Shown here piece after piece: positions 25,801-36,315 of a stretch of 64,000 nt of DNA. The stretch comes from Eudorina sp. 2006-703-Eu-15 (Eukaryota; Chlorophyta; Chlorophyceae; Chlamydomonadales; Volvocaceae): NCBI GenBank assembly GCA_003117195.1, contig BDSI01000083.1, positions 485,498 to 549,497 of the forward strand, given 5' to 3'. Under the pieces are notes generated by a model. The model made no database searches, was not told the DNA's origin, and saw only the letters and a list, made by a program, of their open reading frames with translations. The position numbers and the translations under genes are program-made. The stretch's first letter is position 1. Each line of letters starts with the position of its first letter.

Positions 25801-28800
25801 AACGGAAATCCGGCCGAACAGCATCGATATATAGTGTATGGAACACCCTTACACCGCCATGTATACACGTGTCCGCTTCACCCGCAGACTCGGATGGATC
25901 CTTCACGGGCCGCGGCCGCCCCACCCTCGTCGCCTCCTACTCGGCCACCAACGACACGGGGCCCGGCCCAACTTGCGTGCCCTCCGCCAACGCCACGTGC
26001 AAACCCTTTCAGTACTGGCTGACAGACTCAAGCTGCTCCACTGAGCCCCCCTTTGGGTGAGGCGTACGGTCATGCAAGCAAGCATGTTGTATAATAACCA
26101 AAAATAACAACACTGATATGATGTTGTTGTAGTTGTTGTGAATACCAGGAGTGCTTATTAAGGAATTCCTCCAAGTTGAACCCCTCATGGTGCGAGCCTG
26201 ACTTTATTCTCTTGTTTCCCCTCTTGGCCCTTTCTGCACCAGGAACAAGTGGAACGCCATTGTCTGCGACTGGTATGTACGGAACAGTAGTGCAGTACAT
26301 CCACATACATACATAGAACGAAATCATGGAAAGAAAGAAAGACTACGTACGCTGAGTATGCTATGGCGTGTGGAGTAATTTATTAAGGGACGGGGGTGGC
26401 GCGCGTCGATGGCAATTCCTTCCAGCTAGATAGACGAGCTACGTACTAGCTACCATAACCTTTCGGGCTGCTGGTCGATACCTCGTCACAAATTCGTTCT
26501 CGATGTGTGGCGCAATGACACGAGATACACCGGGGCGGGTCGGGCTCAGGGTGGCTATCTTAAGATATAAATATCTATTCGGCCGAAAAACTTCTGAAAT
26601 TTTAGATACTTTTGGCCTGCCAAAACATGGAGTTTAAGATACTTTGACCCCTCGTGTGGGACATGATATCTTCCCGTTGACATATATTCGGACCAGTGAT
26701 GGGGTCCCCGATATCTCCCACCCGGGGTCGGTTCTCGCCGTCTGCAGTCATCTATGGCTAGGTGTTGCACTTATGGGTTCGGTTCGTGGAAGTTCTCCAT
26801 CAATGTTGCGCCCTGTCCGATGCCCTCTGTAGATACTTCGGGCCATTTCCAGTTGGAAATATCTCCCCATAGACAGATACTTTCAGCGTTTCGAAGCCAG
26901 GTGTATCTCTGGCCGTAGATACTCCCAAAAATAAGATAGCCACCCTGGTCGGGCTCGCCGTTTGTTGCCGGCAGGGCGGGGCGCGCTATAACCTTAACCT
27001 TCCTGGCCATGCATACATGCCGGTGCGTGTCGGGAGACACGTACGTAGGGTCGAACCCCCATAACTTGGGTTGCTGACACGATACCGAAGCTTCACCATT
27101 TGAGCTATATATGCCGATACCTGCATGCATAGGCAGAAAACTGCGTGCAAATGTTTGTGGTCACGCACCTGCATGCCGGACTTGATCGACAGCCCGACCC
27201 TGCCTTACGAGTTTATTTCTATCATAGGAAGGGCCGGGACAGCGCGCAGCAGTCTTAGATGGGTGTGGCGGCGGATGGCTGTTCGGAGCGCCGGTACGTA
27301 GTGAATTTCATTAATTGCATTCGCTGTGCGATGTTTAGATAGCCGCTTTTTTTATCGATGGATCGCCTTGCTTGACCTGATCACGTTTCGTACGCCCGAG
27401 CACCTCGTTTCATCGTTTTATAATTTTCGACGATCGACCATGGCCATCGACCATGGCCATCGTATGTGATAACGCTCCATCCACCTCTGCGCACTCAGGT
27501 ACCCTTGGCGAACTGTGTCTCGTGTGACCCTGCGCATAAACAACTACACCCTGAACGTGAGTCCTGCGTGCACTGCTTTAGTTTGATGTGCCCTCATTGT
27601 GACAAACATGATAGTACAAAAATAACAACATCGAAATATCAATATTCTGATGGTAATGATACTAGCAATATAATAATAAGAAATTAATAATATAATAGTG
27701 ATGAGCATAATAATAACAATAATCATAATAGTAATCCGAAGTTCAGCAAGCGTGTGCAAAAATGTATAAATTAATGTTGCGTTTCGTAGCTGGGAAGGGT
27801 CGCCGCTGTAAAATTTGTTGCGCACGTACAGAAGGTGTGATACCTCTCACGCGCGGTCGCTGCCGTTCGGCCCAGTCACGCCCAGCCACTCGGCCTGCCA
27901 AGCATGTAAGCCCGGTGCCTGAGTAACCTGGGGATTAGCATCTAGGTCTTACAAAGCAACTGAATGAAGACTGTCCGTGTCGTGCCTAGTATCGTATTCT
28001 GTCTTTTTTCTGCGCAACCCCCAGGCAGGAAGATATGTACGTTATGTGTTCTCACGACGATGTTGGTAGACCTTGAAACCGAGATTTGTTGTTCCTGCAT
28101 GTGTGTGATATGTATTACTATTAATGTTATTATCAAACGCAGCGGACCCCACGCATCTCACATGCATGCACATCACGGCTTGCTCCGCAGTCAGACCAGT
28201 CCGACGCCTTGCGGCCCAACGTCAACAACGTCAACGACCACGACGCTGGGTTCGTGGCTCAGTTCGGGTACACTGGTGACAAGAAGCGCTCCACCATCAT
28301 CACTCGACTGGAGGTAGGTACCTAGCGTAAATGATGTTATTACTGCCGTACCTATAATAATGTTTTTATTATATGTGTTAAAATTTAGATGCTGCGTAAA
28401 AATTAATGTATGCCTATAATAAGAAAATCAATGCCCTATCTATAATTATTAAACTAAATTATTAAACTAAATTCCAGCCTTTAATTTAGGGTTTAGGGTC
28501 AGGTCAGGTGATGCTACCGCGGTGAGGCGATGTAAGGTTCAAAGTGCGATTCTTCAGGTGACATCCGACATTGTTCACAGACGTGAGATTATTATTATTA
28601 TTATTATTCTAGCTGTGAAATGTGGAGCTGAGATCATAGGCGATGGATCGAGATTCGCACGCTAGATTGGTTGGCAGGATCAACCTTTGACCCCCGGTTC
28701 GTCTGGCGGTGCGGTGTGATGATCGTTGAAGGTAGGTGTCCTACAGCATCATACAAAACCGCGACATGGACCCTTCGACAGGGCCCGGAACGAAGCCTAT

Positions 28801-31800
28801 CTATCCACACTGTAACGGTACTACGGTATCCGTAATTCACCTACATCCATGTGCCCACATCTATACATTAATCAAGGTATGCATGTGGCAACATTCTTCC
28901 GTGCTACATATAACATAATATATATATATATATATTTGATTTTTGGACAGGGTGTGACCGGCCTGACTGGCAAGACCGGCTGGTACGTGCATTGGACACT
29001 GGGTGCGCCGAAGGTCATGTTCGTCAGGGTGGAGCAGGTGCCTCGGGGCAGCTCCATCATCCTCGCGACGCGCTATCCGGCCGACACCACCTTCAGCATC
29101 ATCCGGCGGCACAGCAAGGTTCCGGCGTCGACCCTCACGCCGGGAACCAGCTTGGCGGATGTGCTCGCCAGCCCCACAGCCGAGGTGTACTACTTCGACG
29201 GCAAGCTGCTGTACCTCAAAGTGATCGATACGTACGAGCAGCCGTACCCAGGTGGCCGAGTGATGGTCAGCAACGGGGGCGCCGCAGTGCCGGCGGCAAA
29301 CGGGGGCACGCCGATCTACACCGTGACAGCCACCATTCCGTTCTGCTCGTTGGACCCACCGCCCGTCCAAGGCAACACGAGCTTTGCGGATCAGTTCTGC
29401 TCCATGTCGGTACGTGAGCACTACGTACGTAGTTCTGTGTGTGTGGCTGCTGAATGTTATGTTGTTTCAGTACCGTTTCCCTGCCTGCCTGGGACCTCGT
29501 CCGTCCCGCCCTTGAGTGCGTGCATGTGTAATAAGTAAGAGAATCCGTGCACGTTTGCAAGCTTGGTAGGGAACACGTTAAGGTATATCCCTTCCCCCAT
29601 CCCTCGGTGCCGTACGTCGGAGGTTGTCATCCATCCCCCCGACTCGCTTGCTTATTAAGCACCCAGCGCCTCAGCACGATCGATGTCGTTGAGGGTGGTG
29701 ACAGCTAGCTAGCTAGCGCGGCCATGCAGATAGATGTGTACAGAACCTCTTAACTCAAACATTTTATATACATATACTCTTTGGGGGGACCGTACGGGCA
29801 GGCCCCTGAATTGTGACTCGCGAGCCCCCGTGGCCCTCCAAGACTACGGGCCACCGCTGGAGAAGTGACCCCGCCTTGGTGGGGCTGGTGGTTCGCTAAT
29901 AGGGGCGCCCTGGTGGCTAACTCCCCCTGAGCGGGCTTCATCCCTTGCCATGGTTGGTTCTCAGGAACGGGGTGGTTCCCTGGTAGTGTGGGCCCGGGGA
30001 GTGTTTCGGTGCACTTGGGGAGCCTGTCCGGAGCGCCATGATGGCGTTAGTTCATTTAGGCAGTGTATGGTGAGGAAGCCTCGGCTGTCGCCGGGGCTGT
30101 CACCGATGACCCGCGCGCGGGGTCCGCTGTAACATCCTAATAATAATGTACTCTTTACTATTATCAGAGATGAGACGCTCTGCAAATCCACAAGGCGGTG
30201 TCGCCCTTATTAACGGCTCGTTCGGCATACAGCAAACTATCAGCCACTTGTAAAAGCCTTTGCGCATTGCTTCATTTACTCCACGTCCGTGGTGCGTGAT
30301 AACGAACTGCCGCAGGGCACCCTAGATGACTACATCCCGCCCGCCATCACGATACCGTACGACCAGTGGCCGTTGCCGTACTGTGCAGAGATCCCGCCGC
30401 CAGGTCTGTCCCTTGTATACCCTGTATGTATGTATGTATATATAGATGGCTGTAGCACGTAATGTGCATACATTTGTGTATATATCTCATCCAGTATCAA
30501 ATCATTTCCTGCCGGTTGCCGCGTACCATGTACCGTTTGCATGTCGTTGCACGTGGACTAATAATACACCCCCCCTGGGGCGCACGTATTAAAACCCTTT
30601 CCATCAGATTGGCTGTCGCCACGGCCACGCACGCTCGTTGCTGAACGGCTCTCGAACATTCAAATAATATAATATAAGAAATAAAATGTTGAATGCGTGC
30701 TTGATATTGATTACAGGGTGGCTATCTTAAGATATAAATATCTATTCGGCCGAAAAACTTCTGAAATTTTAGATACTTTTGGCCTGCCAAAACATGGAGT
30801 TTAAGATACTTTGACCCCTCGTGTTGGACATGATACCTTCCCGTTGACATATACTCGGACCAGTGATGGGGTCCCCGATATCTCCCACCCGGGGTCGGTT
30901 CCCGCCGTCTGCAGTCATAAATGGCTAGGTGTTGCACTTATGGGTTCTGTTCGTGGAAGTTCTCCATCAATGTTGCGCCTGTCCGATGCCCTCTGTAGAT
31001 ACTTCGGGCCGTTTCCAGTTGGAAATATCTCCCCATAGACAGATACTTTCAGCGTTTCAAAGCCAGGTGTATCTCTGGCCGTAGATACTCCCAAAAATAA
31101 GTTAGCCACCCTGATTGATTACGATCGGGCGCCGAGCCTCTCTAGCCTCTCGCTGGCTGCCTTACGAATGTAACGAGTAGTGCACCATCCATAACGACAT
31201 ATAGGCTAAGGGTTTGTCACGACGCCCGCAGTTGACGTCTGCGTTGCGAACGGCGTCGCCGGCGGCGCTGCCAACTGCACTTGCGCCAGCCTGGGGGCCC
31301 GCTGCAACGACCTGTCCACGAGCGGCAGCTTCGTCAACTCCGGCTCAGCGGAGATGCGGTCCCTGGTTGGCAAGATCGGCGGGTACTGCTCCGTCACCTG
31401 CGGCCGCTGTGTCGAGAACGCGCCAGTCTGTCTGGACGCGCCTCCGCCACTCAGCCTGTCAGGTACGCATTTACATCCTTAATACTAAAGATCAATAAGT
31501 ATACTACTGTATGTTCTTGAGGATCGTTCCGTTGGCAGCTAGGCTTGCTTGGCTAGCTAACCATTCAGGTGTGTTGCTAGCAGCGCCGGCACGTACGTTT
31601 GTCAGCTAGCTGCTGCTGTTCTGTCCATCACACTATGCATCCACACCCGCCCCCTACCTCACTCCCTACCTCACCCGCCCATACATCAGGCGGTCTGACG
31701 TGCGACCAGCTGGCGCCGCTGGGAGGCTGCTACAAGATCGCCCCTGTGGGCTACTGCCAGCAGTCCTGCGGCATCTGCAGCGGCGAAGGACTTCCCTGCG

Positions 31801-34800
31801 TGGACCGCCCATGGCCCGGTGGGGGGCTGCGTGCGAGCATAGCAAGCGTGCCTGCTCGCTTGCGAAAGGGGCCTAACTCGTTGTTGATGACTTTCTTTCT
31901 CTTCATGTAGCACAGTGCTCATTACTCTGATGCCATGCATGCAGCTTCGTGTGGCACTAGCAGCAATGCCAGCGTTGCTAAAATACATAATATTCACGGG
32001 CCTAAAATGCAGGATTTTTCAATTTCCCGGACCACCGAAAAATGGTTTTTGACGCTGTCGAGAGCCGGAAATCTGCCCTGCCAACACATTCCGAGACTAC
32101 GGAAAGGGCCTGCTGAACATCTGCTGGCTGTGTTAGCAATGGCGCTTCTGTCGGATATCGGATAATACCGAAACAACCATGAATGGCAGGACCGCCCTGC
32201 CTCGGTTTCTTACGTAAGCGCCTGGTAACAGGCCGGAAACCTGCGGCGCGGAATTAAATTTCCCCGTTTACGAAATAAGGTGGCAACACGATGAATCGTG
32301 TCCCAGCGCGTACTGTGCCTTAATTCATGATATCGCACCTACCCAGAAATATCTTATCCTCGAAAAATTAAACCCGACATATCTAACATATCTACCCGCT
32401 GCCTCATCATCAGGTGGATCATGCGCTCAGCTGAAGCAGCAGGGCCTCTGCGACAATCAGACGGTCCTGGACGAGAACTACTGCCGCGCGACGTGCGGTG
32501 CCTGCGTTGGCCGCCCCAGCCCGACCAGCCCGCCGTCACCGCCACCCCAGCCCGCCCAAACGGCTGCTGGCTTCGACACCCCAGGGTCTACCTCAGACGG
32601 TTACGTAATGTGGATTAGTAACAACGGCAAGCCCGGCTTCCCGAAGGCGAGTGCCGACCACCTTGCCTGTAATGATTACAGCTTAAATCCAGTCATAATA
32701 AATTTACTTGTGCGGGTTTGCTACGTGCCGTGCTTGAAGATCTTGCTACGTTAGGTTACGGAGCGATCATCACTGTACGGACGACATCATAATTTTTGAA
32801 GTACACGTGTAAATACTGCATTCATACACGAACGTTATGCTGCAGGCTACCTTCTCCTTCGGCGACCCTTCAGCGGCATACACCGGCACGGGCGGCCTCG
32901 CCGTCACGGTGGTCGTGAACACGACCGTTGAGTACCACGTGCAACTGCAAGTAAGTCAGGTAGTGACCCATGGGTCGCTGGGTCGTGAGTGCGTGCATGA
33001 CCCATGCATGGGCCGGTTGTTTGTGAATGTACGTTGCAACCGATCGAGCGATTCGTTAATCGGTGTGCTTGACCATTATGGCGTAGATGGGAACTCCCCC
33101 TCTGGAAAGAAGGGGGCAGCCTGGGTGCCCAGCCACGCATGTCCAGCCCTCCCACCTGCCTTTTGTTTACTCTCCTAAATAAGGCCGCTAGCTCCAGCAG
33201 GCCACAGTCCGTAATTCATGTACGTCCGGGAACTAGATTGACGGCCAACCTACGTAGGGCAGGTGGTAAAGGTGGCAAGGTCATGGATGTGAGCGGATGT
33301 GCAGCCGATGCATAAATCCTTGCCCAGTCACAGGCCAGCTTGCGCGGCTTGCGTTAGGGCCGCCCAATAATGCTCCCCGAATGCATAGTACTATAATCCG
33401 ATTCGGTGACCAGGCAAAAATGCATACGGGAAGGAACAGTGAGGATACGTCCTGTCGGTGTCGATCTGTGGACAACCGAACCACTCGCGAAGACAAATAA
33501 ACAATTAAATGTCCTTGAGAAATAACCGAATATTTGATTTCTGCACTGAGGCGGATTGCTTGAATCGGCGCGGAACCGTGACTGTTTCTGAGGAGGACGT
33601 CGAAATACACCAACTTTAGCAAACTCGATTCGATTCCACCAACTTACCAACTTTTTATATCGAGGCATATAAAAGCGATAAACCGGTGAAGGAGTGGGTA
33701 TCTTTCCAACGTTGACTCGGGTCAACTTACTCTCGCTCTTAACGCAGTGCTGATGCATGTTCGTAGCAAATCAACCTATTGCGCATGTTCGGTAGTGTCT
33801 ATATCATAAAATCTAATGCCGCAAAGAACACTGCAGAAATGGCTTAAACACCTACTCCATACGTACGTCTTTAACACGCAGTTTACTTTATTGCTACATA
33901 TTGATCTATACGTCATTATCTAGCTATTTTGTTTCTGTGTTCACCGATTGCGCATTCCTTACTGCTGGCCGATCAACATGACCACGCTGAATATCATAAT
34001 AACTGACCGGTAGCAAGCTCCTACCACCAAACAGATGCATTGATTTGAAAATATGATTGTTTATACGTTTGTCGTACAATACTTTAGTACTCTTGCCGAC
34101 GAACAATTGAGCACGCATGCTGCCGATTGTTGCTTGACCACGTATTGGTCCCCCCGGCCCCCTCCGTCGCTCGCTCCTCCGCACCTGTCAGAGTCGGCCC
34201 TTCGACCTCCTGGACAACACCCTCTTCACATGCTGCATCTGGGCCCGCGTCGTCGGCGACCCAACGTCCATACGCGCCACGATGGGCGTGCAGGACAACA
34301 CCACCTTCGGCTACTACGCACGACAGGTGATCAGCGTCGACAGCTCGTGGCGGCGGTTCTGCCTTGTGAACGTTCAGAAACCAGCCGCACAGAACGGAAC
34401 AACCACCTGGGTGCTGTTCAAATTAAATCTCAACACCGCCGCGACCTCCTTCAATTTCGACGAGGCGCTGATAACATCCTCACCTGTGCCGCCGCCGTCG
34501 TGGCCACCAAGCCCATCGTCACCGTATCCATCCTCCCTTTCGCCACCGGTACCATCTAACCCGCCACCGCCATCACCCAGCCCGCCGCCGTCGCCCAGCC
34601 CGCCGCCGTCACCCAACCCGCCGCCGTCACCCAACCCGCCACCGTCGCCTAACCTGCCGCCGTCGCCCAGCCCGCCGTCATCACCCAGGCCGCCGCCGTC
34701 ACCCAACCCGCCACCGTCACCCAGGCCGCCGTCACCCAACCCGCCGCCGTCACCCAGCCCGCCGCCGTCACCCAGGCCGCCGCCGTCACCCAGGCCGCCG

Positions 34801-36315
34801 CCGTCACCCAACCCGCCGCCGTCACCCAACCCGCCGCCGTCGCCCAGCCCGCCGCCGTCGTCCAGACCGCCGCCGTCACCCAACCCGCCACCGTCGCCCA
34901 GGCCGCCGCCGTCGCCCAGGCCGCCGCCGTCACCCAGCCCACCGCCGTCGCCCAGCCCGCCGCCGTCTCCCAACCCACTGCCGTCACCTAACCCGCCACC
35001 GCCGCCCAGGCCGCCGCCGTCACCCAGGCCGCCGCCGTCACCCAGCCCGCCGCCGTCACCCAACCCGCCGCCGTCACCCAGACCGCCGCCGTCGCCCAGG
35101 CCGCCGCCGTCACCCAACCCGCCGCCGTCGCCCAGGCCGCCGCCGTCACCCAACCCGCCGCCGTCACCCAGCCCACCGCCGTCGCCCAGCCCGCCGCCGT
35201 CTCCCAACCCACTGCTGTCACCTAACCCGCCACCGCCGCCCAGGCCGCCGCCGTCACCCAGGCCGCCGCCGTCACCCAGCCCGCCGCCGTCACCCAACCC
35301 GCCGCCGTCGCCCAGGCCGCCGCCGTCGCCCAGCCCGCCGCCGTCGCCCAGGCCGCCGCCGCCACCCAGCCCACCGAAGTCGCCCAGCCCGCCGCCGTCG
35401 CCCAACCCACTGCCGTCACCCAACCCGCCACCGTCACCCAGGCCGCCGCCATCACCCAACCCGCCGCCGTCACTCAGCCCGCCGCCGTCACCCAACCCGC
35501 CGCCGTCACCCAGGCCGCCGCCGTCGCCCAGACCGCCGCCGTGGCCCAGCCCGCCGCCGTCACCTAACCCTCCGCCGTCGCCCAGACCGCCGCCATCACC
35601 CAGGCCGCCGCCGTCGCCCAGCCCGCCGCCGTCACCTAGGCCGCCGCCGTCACGCAACCCGCCGCCGTCACCCAACCCGCCGCCGTCACCCAACCCGCCG
35701 CCGTCGCCCAGCCCGCCGCCGTCGCCAAGCCCGCCGCCGTCGCCAAGCCCCTCGCCATTGCCAAATCCGCCACCAATGCCACGGACACTGCCACCAAATT
35801 CGCCGATTGCCTTAACGCTCAGCCCGCCATCACCTCCATCGTTCTCAAACCTTATATCAACCTCTGGCAGTTCTGTCAGTAGCAGTAAAGGCACGGATGC
35901 CTCAATTCCAGCTGGTCAGATAATGGATTCCCAGCCGGACCCCACGACGCCTCCGGATGTGGCTGTTGGGGTCCCAACGAACTGGGCGAGCCCCGGTATA
36001 TCTACCGGTGCATCACGGCGCGACGACGCCGACGCCGGCGGCGGCGGTGGCCAGCCCGCCAGCAGGACATCGATCATAGTGGGCAGCGTCGTCGCGTCGG
36101 CAGCCGTCGCTTTGGCGCTGCTGGCGGGACTGGCCTGGCGGTGGCGGACGGAGCAGGCACGAGGGGCGCGGATCCATCCCACGGGGCCAACACCGGCAGC
36201 AGCAGCGGCACCAGCAGCACCAGCAGCAGCGGCAGCCGCAGCCGCCACCGCAGCGGCAGCAGAGGGTTGTCGTCAGCACCAGCAGCAGCAGCGGCGGCAG
36301 TGTTTCGTTGCTTGA
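16807..36315 (+). CDS. G8-domain / hydroxyproline-rich type I surface glycoprotein
   Basis: Large modular protein (26 exons, 1932 aa). Exons: 16807-17220, 18830-18985, 19582-19761, 20127-20209, 20403-20514, 20987-21045, 21252-21337, 21749-21951, 22222-22274, 23224-23308, 23655-23839, 24036-24135, 24645-24775, 25100-25126, 25447-25622, 25888-26056, 26243-26272, 27499-27556, 28191-28313, 28951-29409, 30316-30403, 31232-31462, 31690-31818, 32414-32646, 32846-32950, 34192-36315. Order of parts: signal peptide (residues 1-24); G8 domain (about 60-250); a beta-helix-like region with YPFHFHMAGD, TMHGTHGLLVQRN and EDGVEERNVIDGNF, as in PKHD1L1, CEMIP and TMEM2; three Cys-rich ShKT-like modules ending CSVTCGRC, CQQSCGIC and CRATCGAC; a CBM4/9-like sandwich; a PPPSPX rod (about 1322-1760); TM (about 1849-1877); short Gln/Ala tail. 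It is probably a cell-surface or wall glycan-binding protein; activity is unproven. The ends of exons 8, 23 and 24 are the least certain. Confidence 0.85.
17257..17513 (+). mobile_element. TAA-tailed retroposon copy, 5'-truncated
   Basis: A 257-bp insertion in intron 1 of the G8 gene, flanked by a perfect 12-bp target-site duplication ATAACGAACGAA (17245-17256 and 17514-17525). It is closely similar to the 3' part of the element at 29783-30148 and ends in a short hairpin (TGACCC...GGGTCC), then CGCTGTAACATCC and a TAA-rich tail. A 3' simple-repeat tail, variable 5' end and TSD point to target-primed reverse transcription. No reading frame is evident, so it is non-autonomous. Confidence 0.8.
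21533..21604. repeat. Perfect 72-bp palindrome
   Basis: Two 36-nt arms (21533-21568 and 21569-21604) are exact reverse complements with no spacer and no mismatch. The palindrome lies in G8-gene intron 7, so the transcript would form an uninterrupted hairpin. It starts at CAGATAAGATAGATG and is centred on GCAGCAGCTGCTGC. Confidence 0.97.
24848..24963. repeat. Inverted repeat with 49-bp arms and 18-nt loop
   Basis: The arms at 24848-24896 and 24915-24963 match with three mismatches around an AT-rich loop (24897-24914). It lies in intron 13 of the G8 gene. It could be a foldback element or a hairpin RNA source; I see no clear target duplication. Confidence 0.93.
26547..26948. mobile_element. 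hAT-like MITE, family A, copy 1
   Basis: A 402-bp non-coding element with perfect 16-bp terminal inverted repeats (CAGGGTGGCTATCTTA) and an 8-bp target duplication GTCGGGCT at 26539-26546 and 26949-26956. The 8-bp duplication and CAG-type termini are as expected for hAT superfamily elements. It sits in intron 17 of the G8 gene. Confidence 0.92.
27035..27112 (-). pseudogene. tRNA-like sequence (pseudo-tRNA or SINE head)
   Basis: The minus strand shows an A-box-like TAGCTCAAATGG followed about 40 nt later by a B box GGTTCGACCC, the layout of a Pol III internal promoter. The acceptor stem and T stem do not close, so it is not a functional tRNA. It may be a decayed tRNA or a tRNA-derived SINE start. 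Confidence 0.4.
29783..30148 (+). mobile_element. TAA-tailed retroposon copy, longer form
   Basis: A 366-bp insertion in intron 20 of the G8 gene with an 8-bp duplication TACTCTTT (29775-29782 and 30149-30156). Its last 250 bp are very similar to the copy at 17257-17513. It has about 115 bp more at the 5' end and a (TAA)n tail after GTAACATCC. It contains no coding frame and could be a SINE or the 3' end of a LINE. Confidence 0.78.
30714..31113. mobile_element. hAT-like MITE, family A, copy 2
   Basis: A 400-bp copy nearly identical to the element at 26547-26948, with the same terminal inverted repeats (one end reads AAGTTAGCCACCCTG, a single change) and an independent 8-bp duplication ATTGATTA (30706-30713 and 31114-31121). 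It lies in intron 21 of the G8 gene. Confidence 0.92.
31970..32291. mobile_element. Degraded hAT-like MITE, family B
   Basis: About 320 bp in intron 23 of the G8 gene that resemble the element at 36715-37220. Shared blocks include CGGGCCTAAAA, AGAGCCGGAAATCTGCCC and TTTCCCCGTTTACGAA. The termini are eroded and no target duplication remains, so this is an older insertion. Confidence 0.6.
34480..35790 (+). repeat. PPPSPX rod of the G8 surface protein
   Basis: Roughly 65 tandem 18-bp units encode PPPSPX with X mostly N, R or S. Such Ser-Pro repeats are the hydroxyproline-rich O-glycosylated rods of volvocine wall and matrix proteins. Several multi-unit blocks recur almost verbatim (for example around 34900-35010 and 35140-35250), indicating expansion by unequal exchange. 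Confidence 0.95.

Noticed and set aside
32396..32425. CTGATGA on the minus strand as a possible hammerhead ribozyme core
   Set aside because: No matching GAAA strand or flanking stems were found, and it overlaps a splice acceptor and exon of the G8 gene.
34374..35894. Long minus-strand open frame of Gly-Asp-Gly repeats
   Set aside because: It is the mirror of the PPPSPX-coding repeat on the plus strand and has no independent support.
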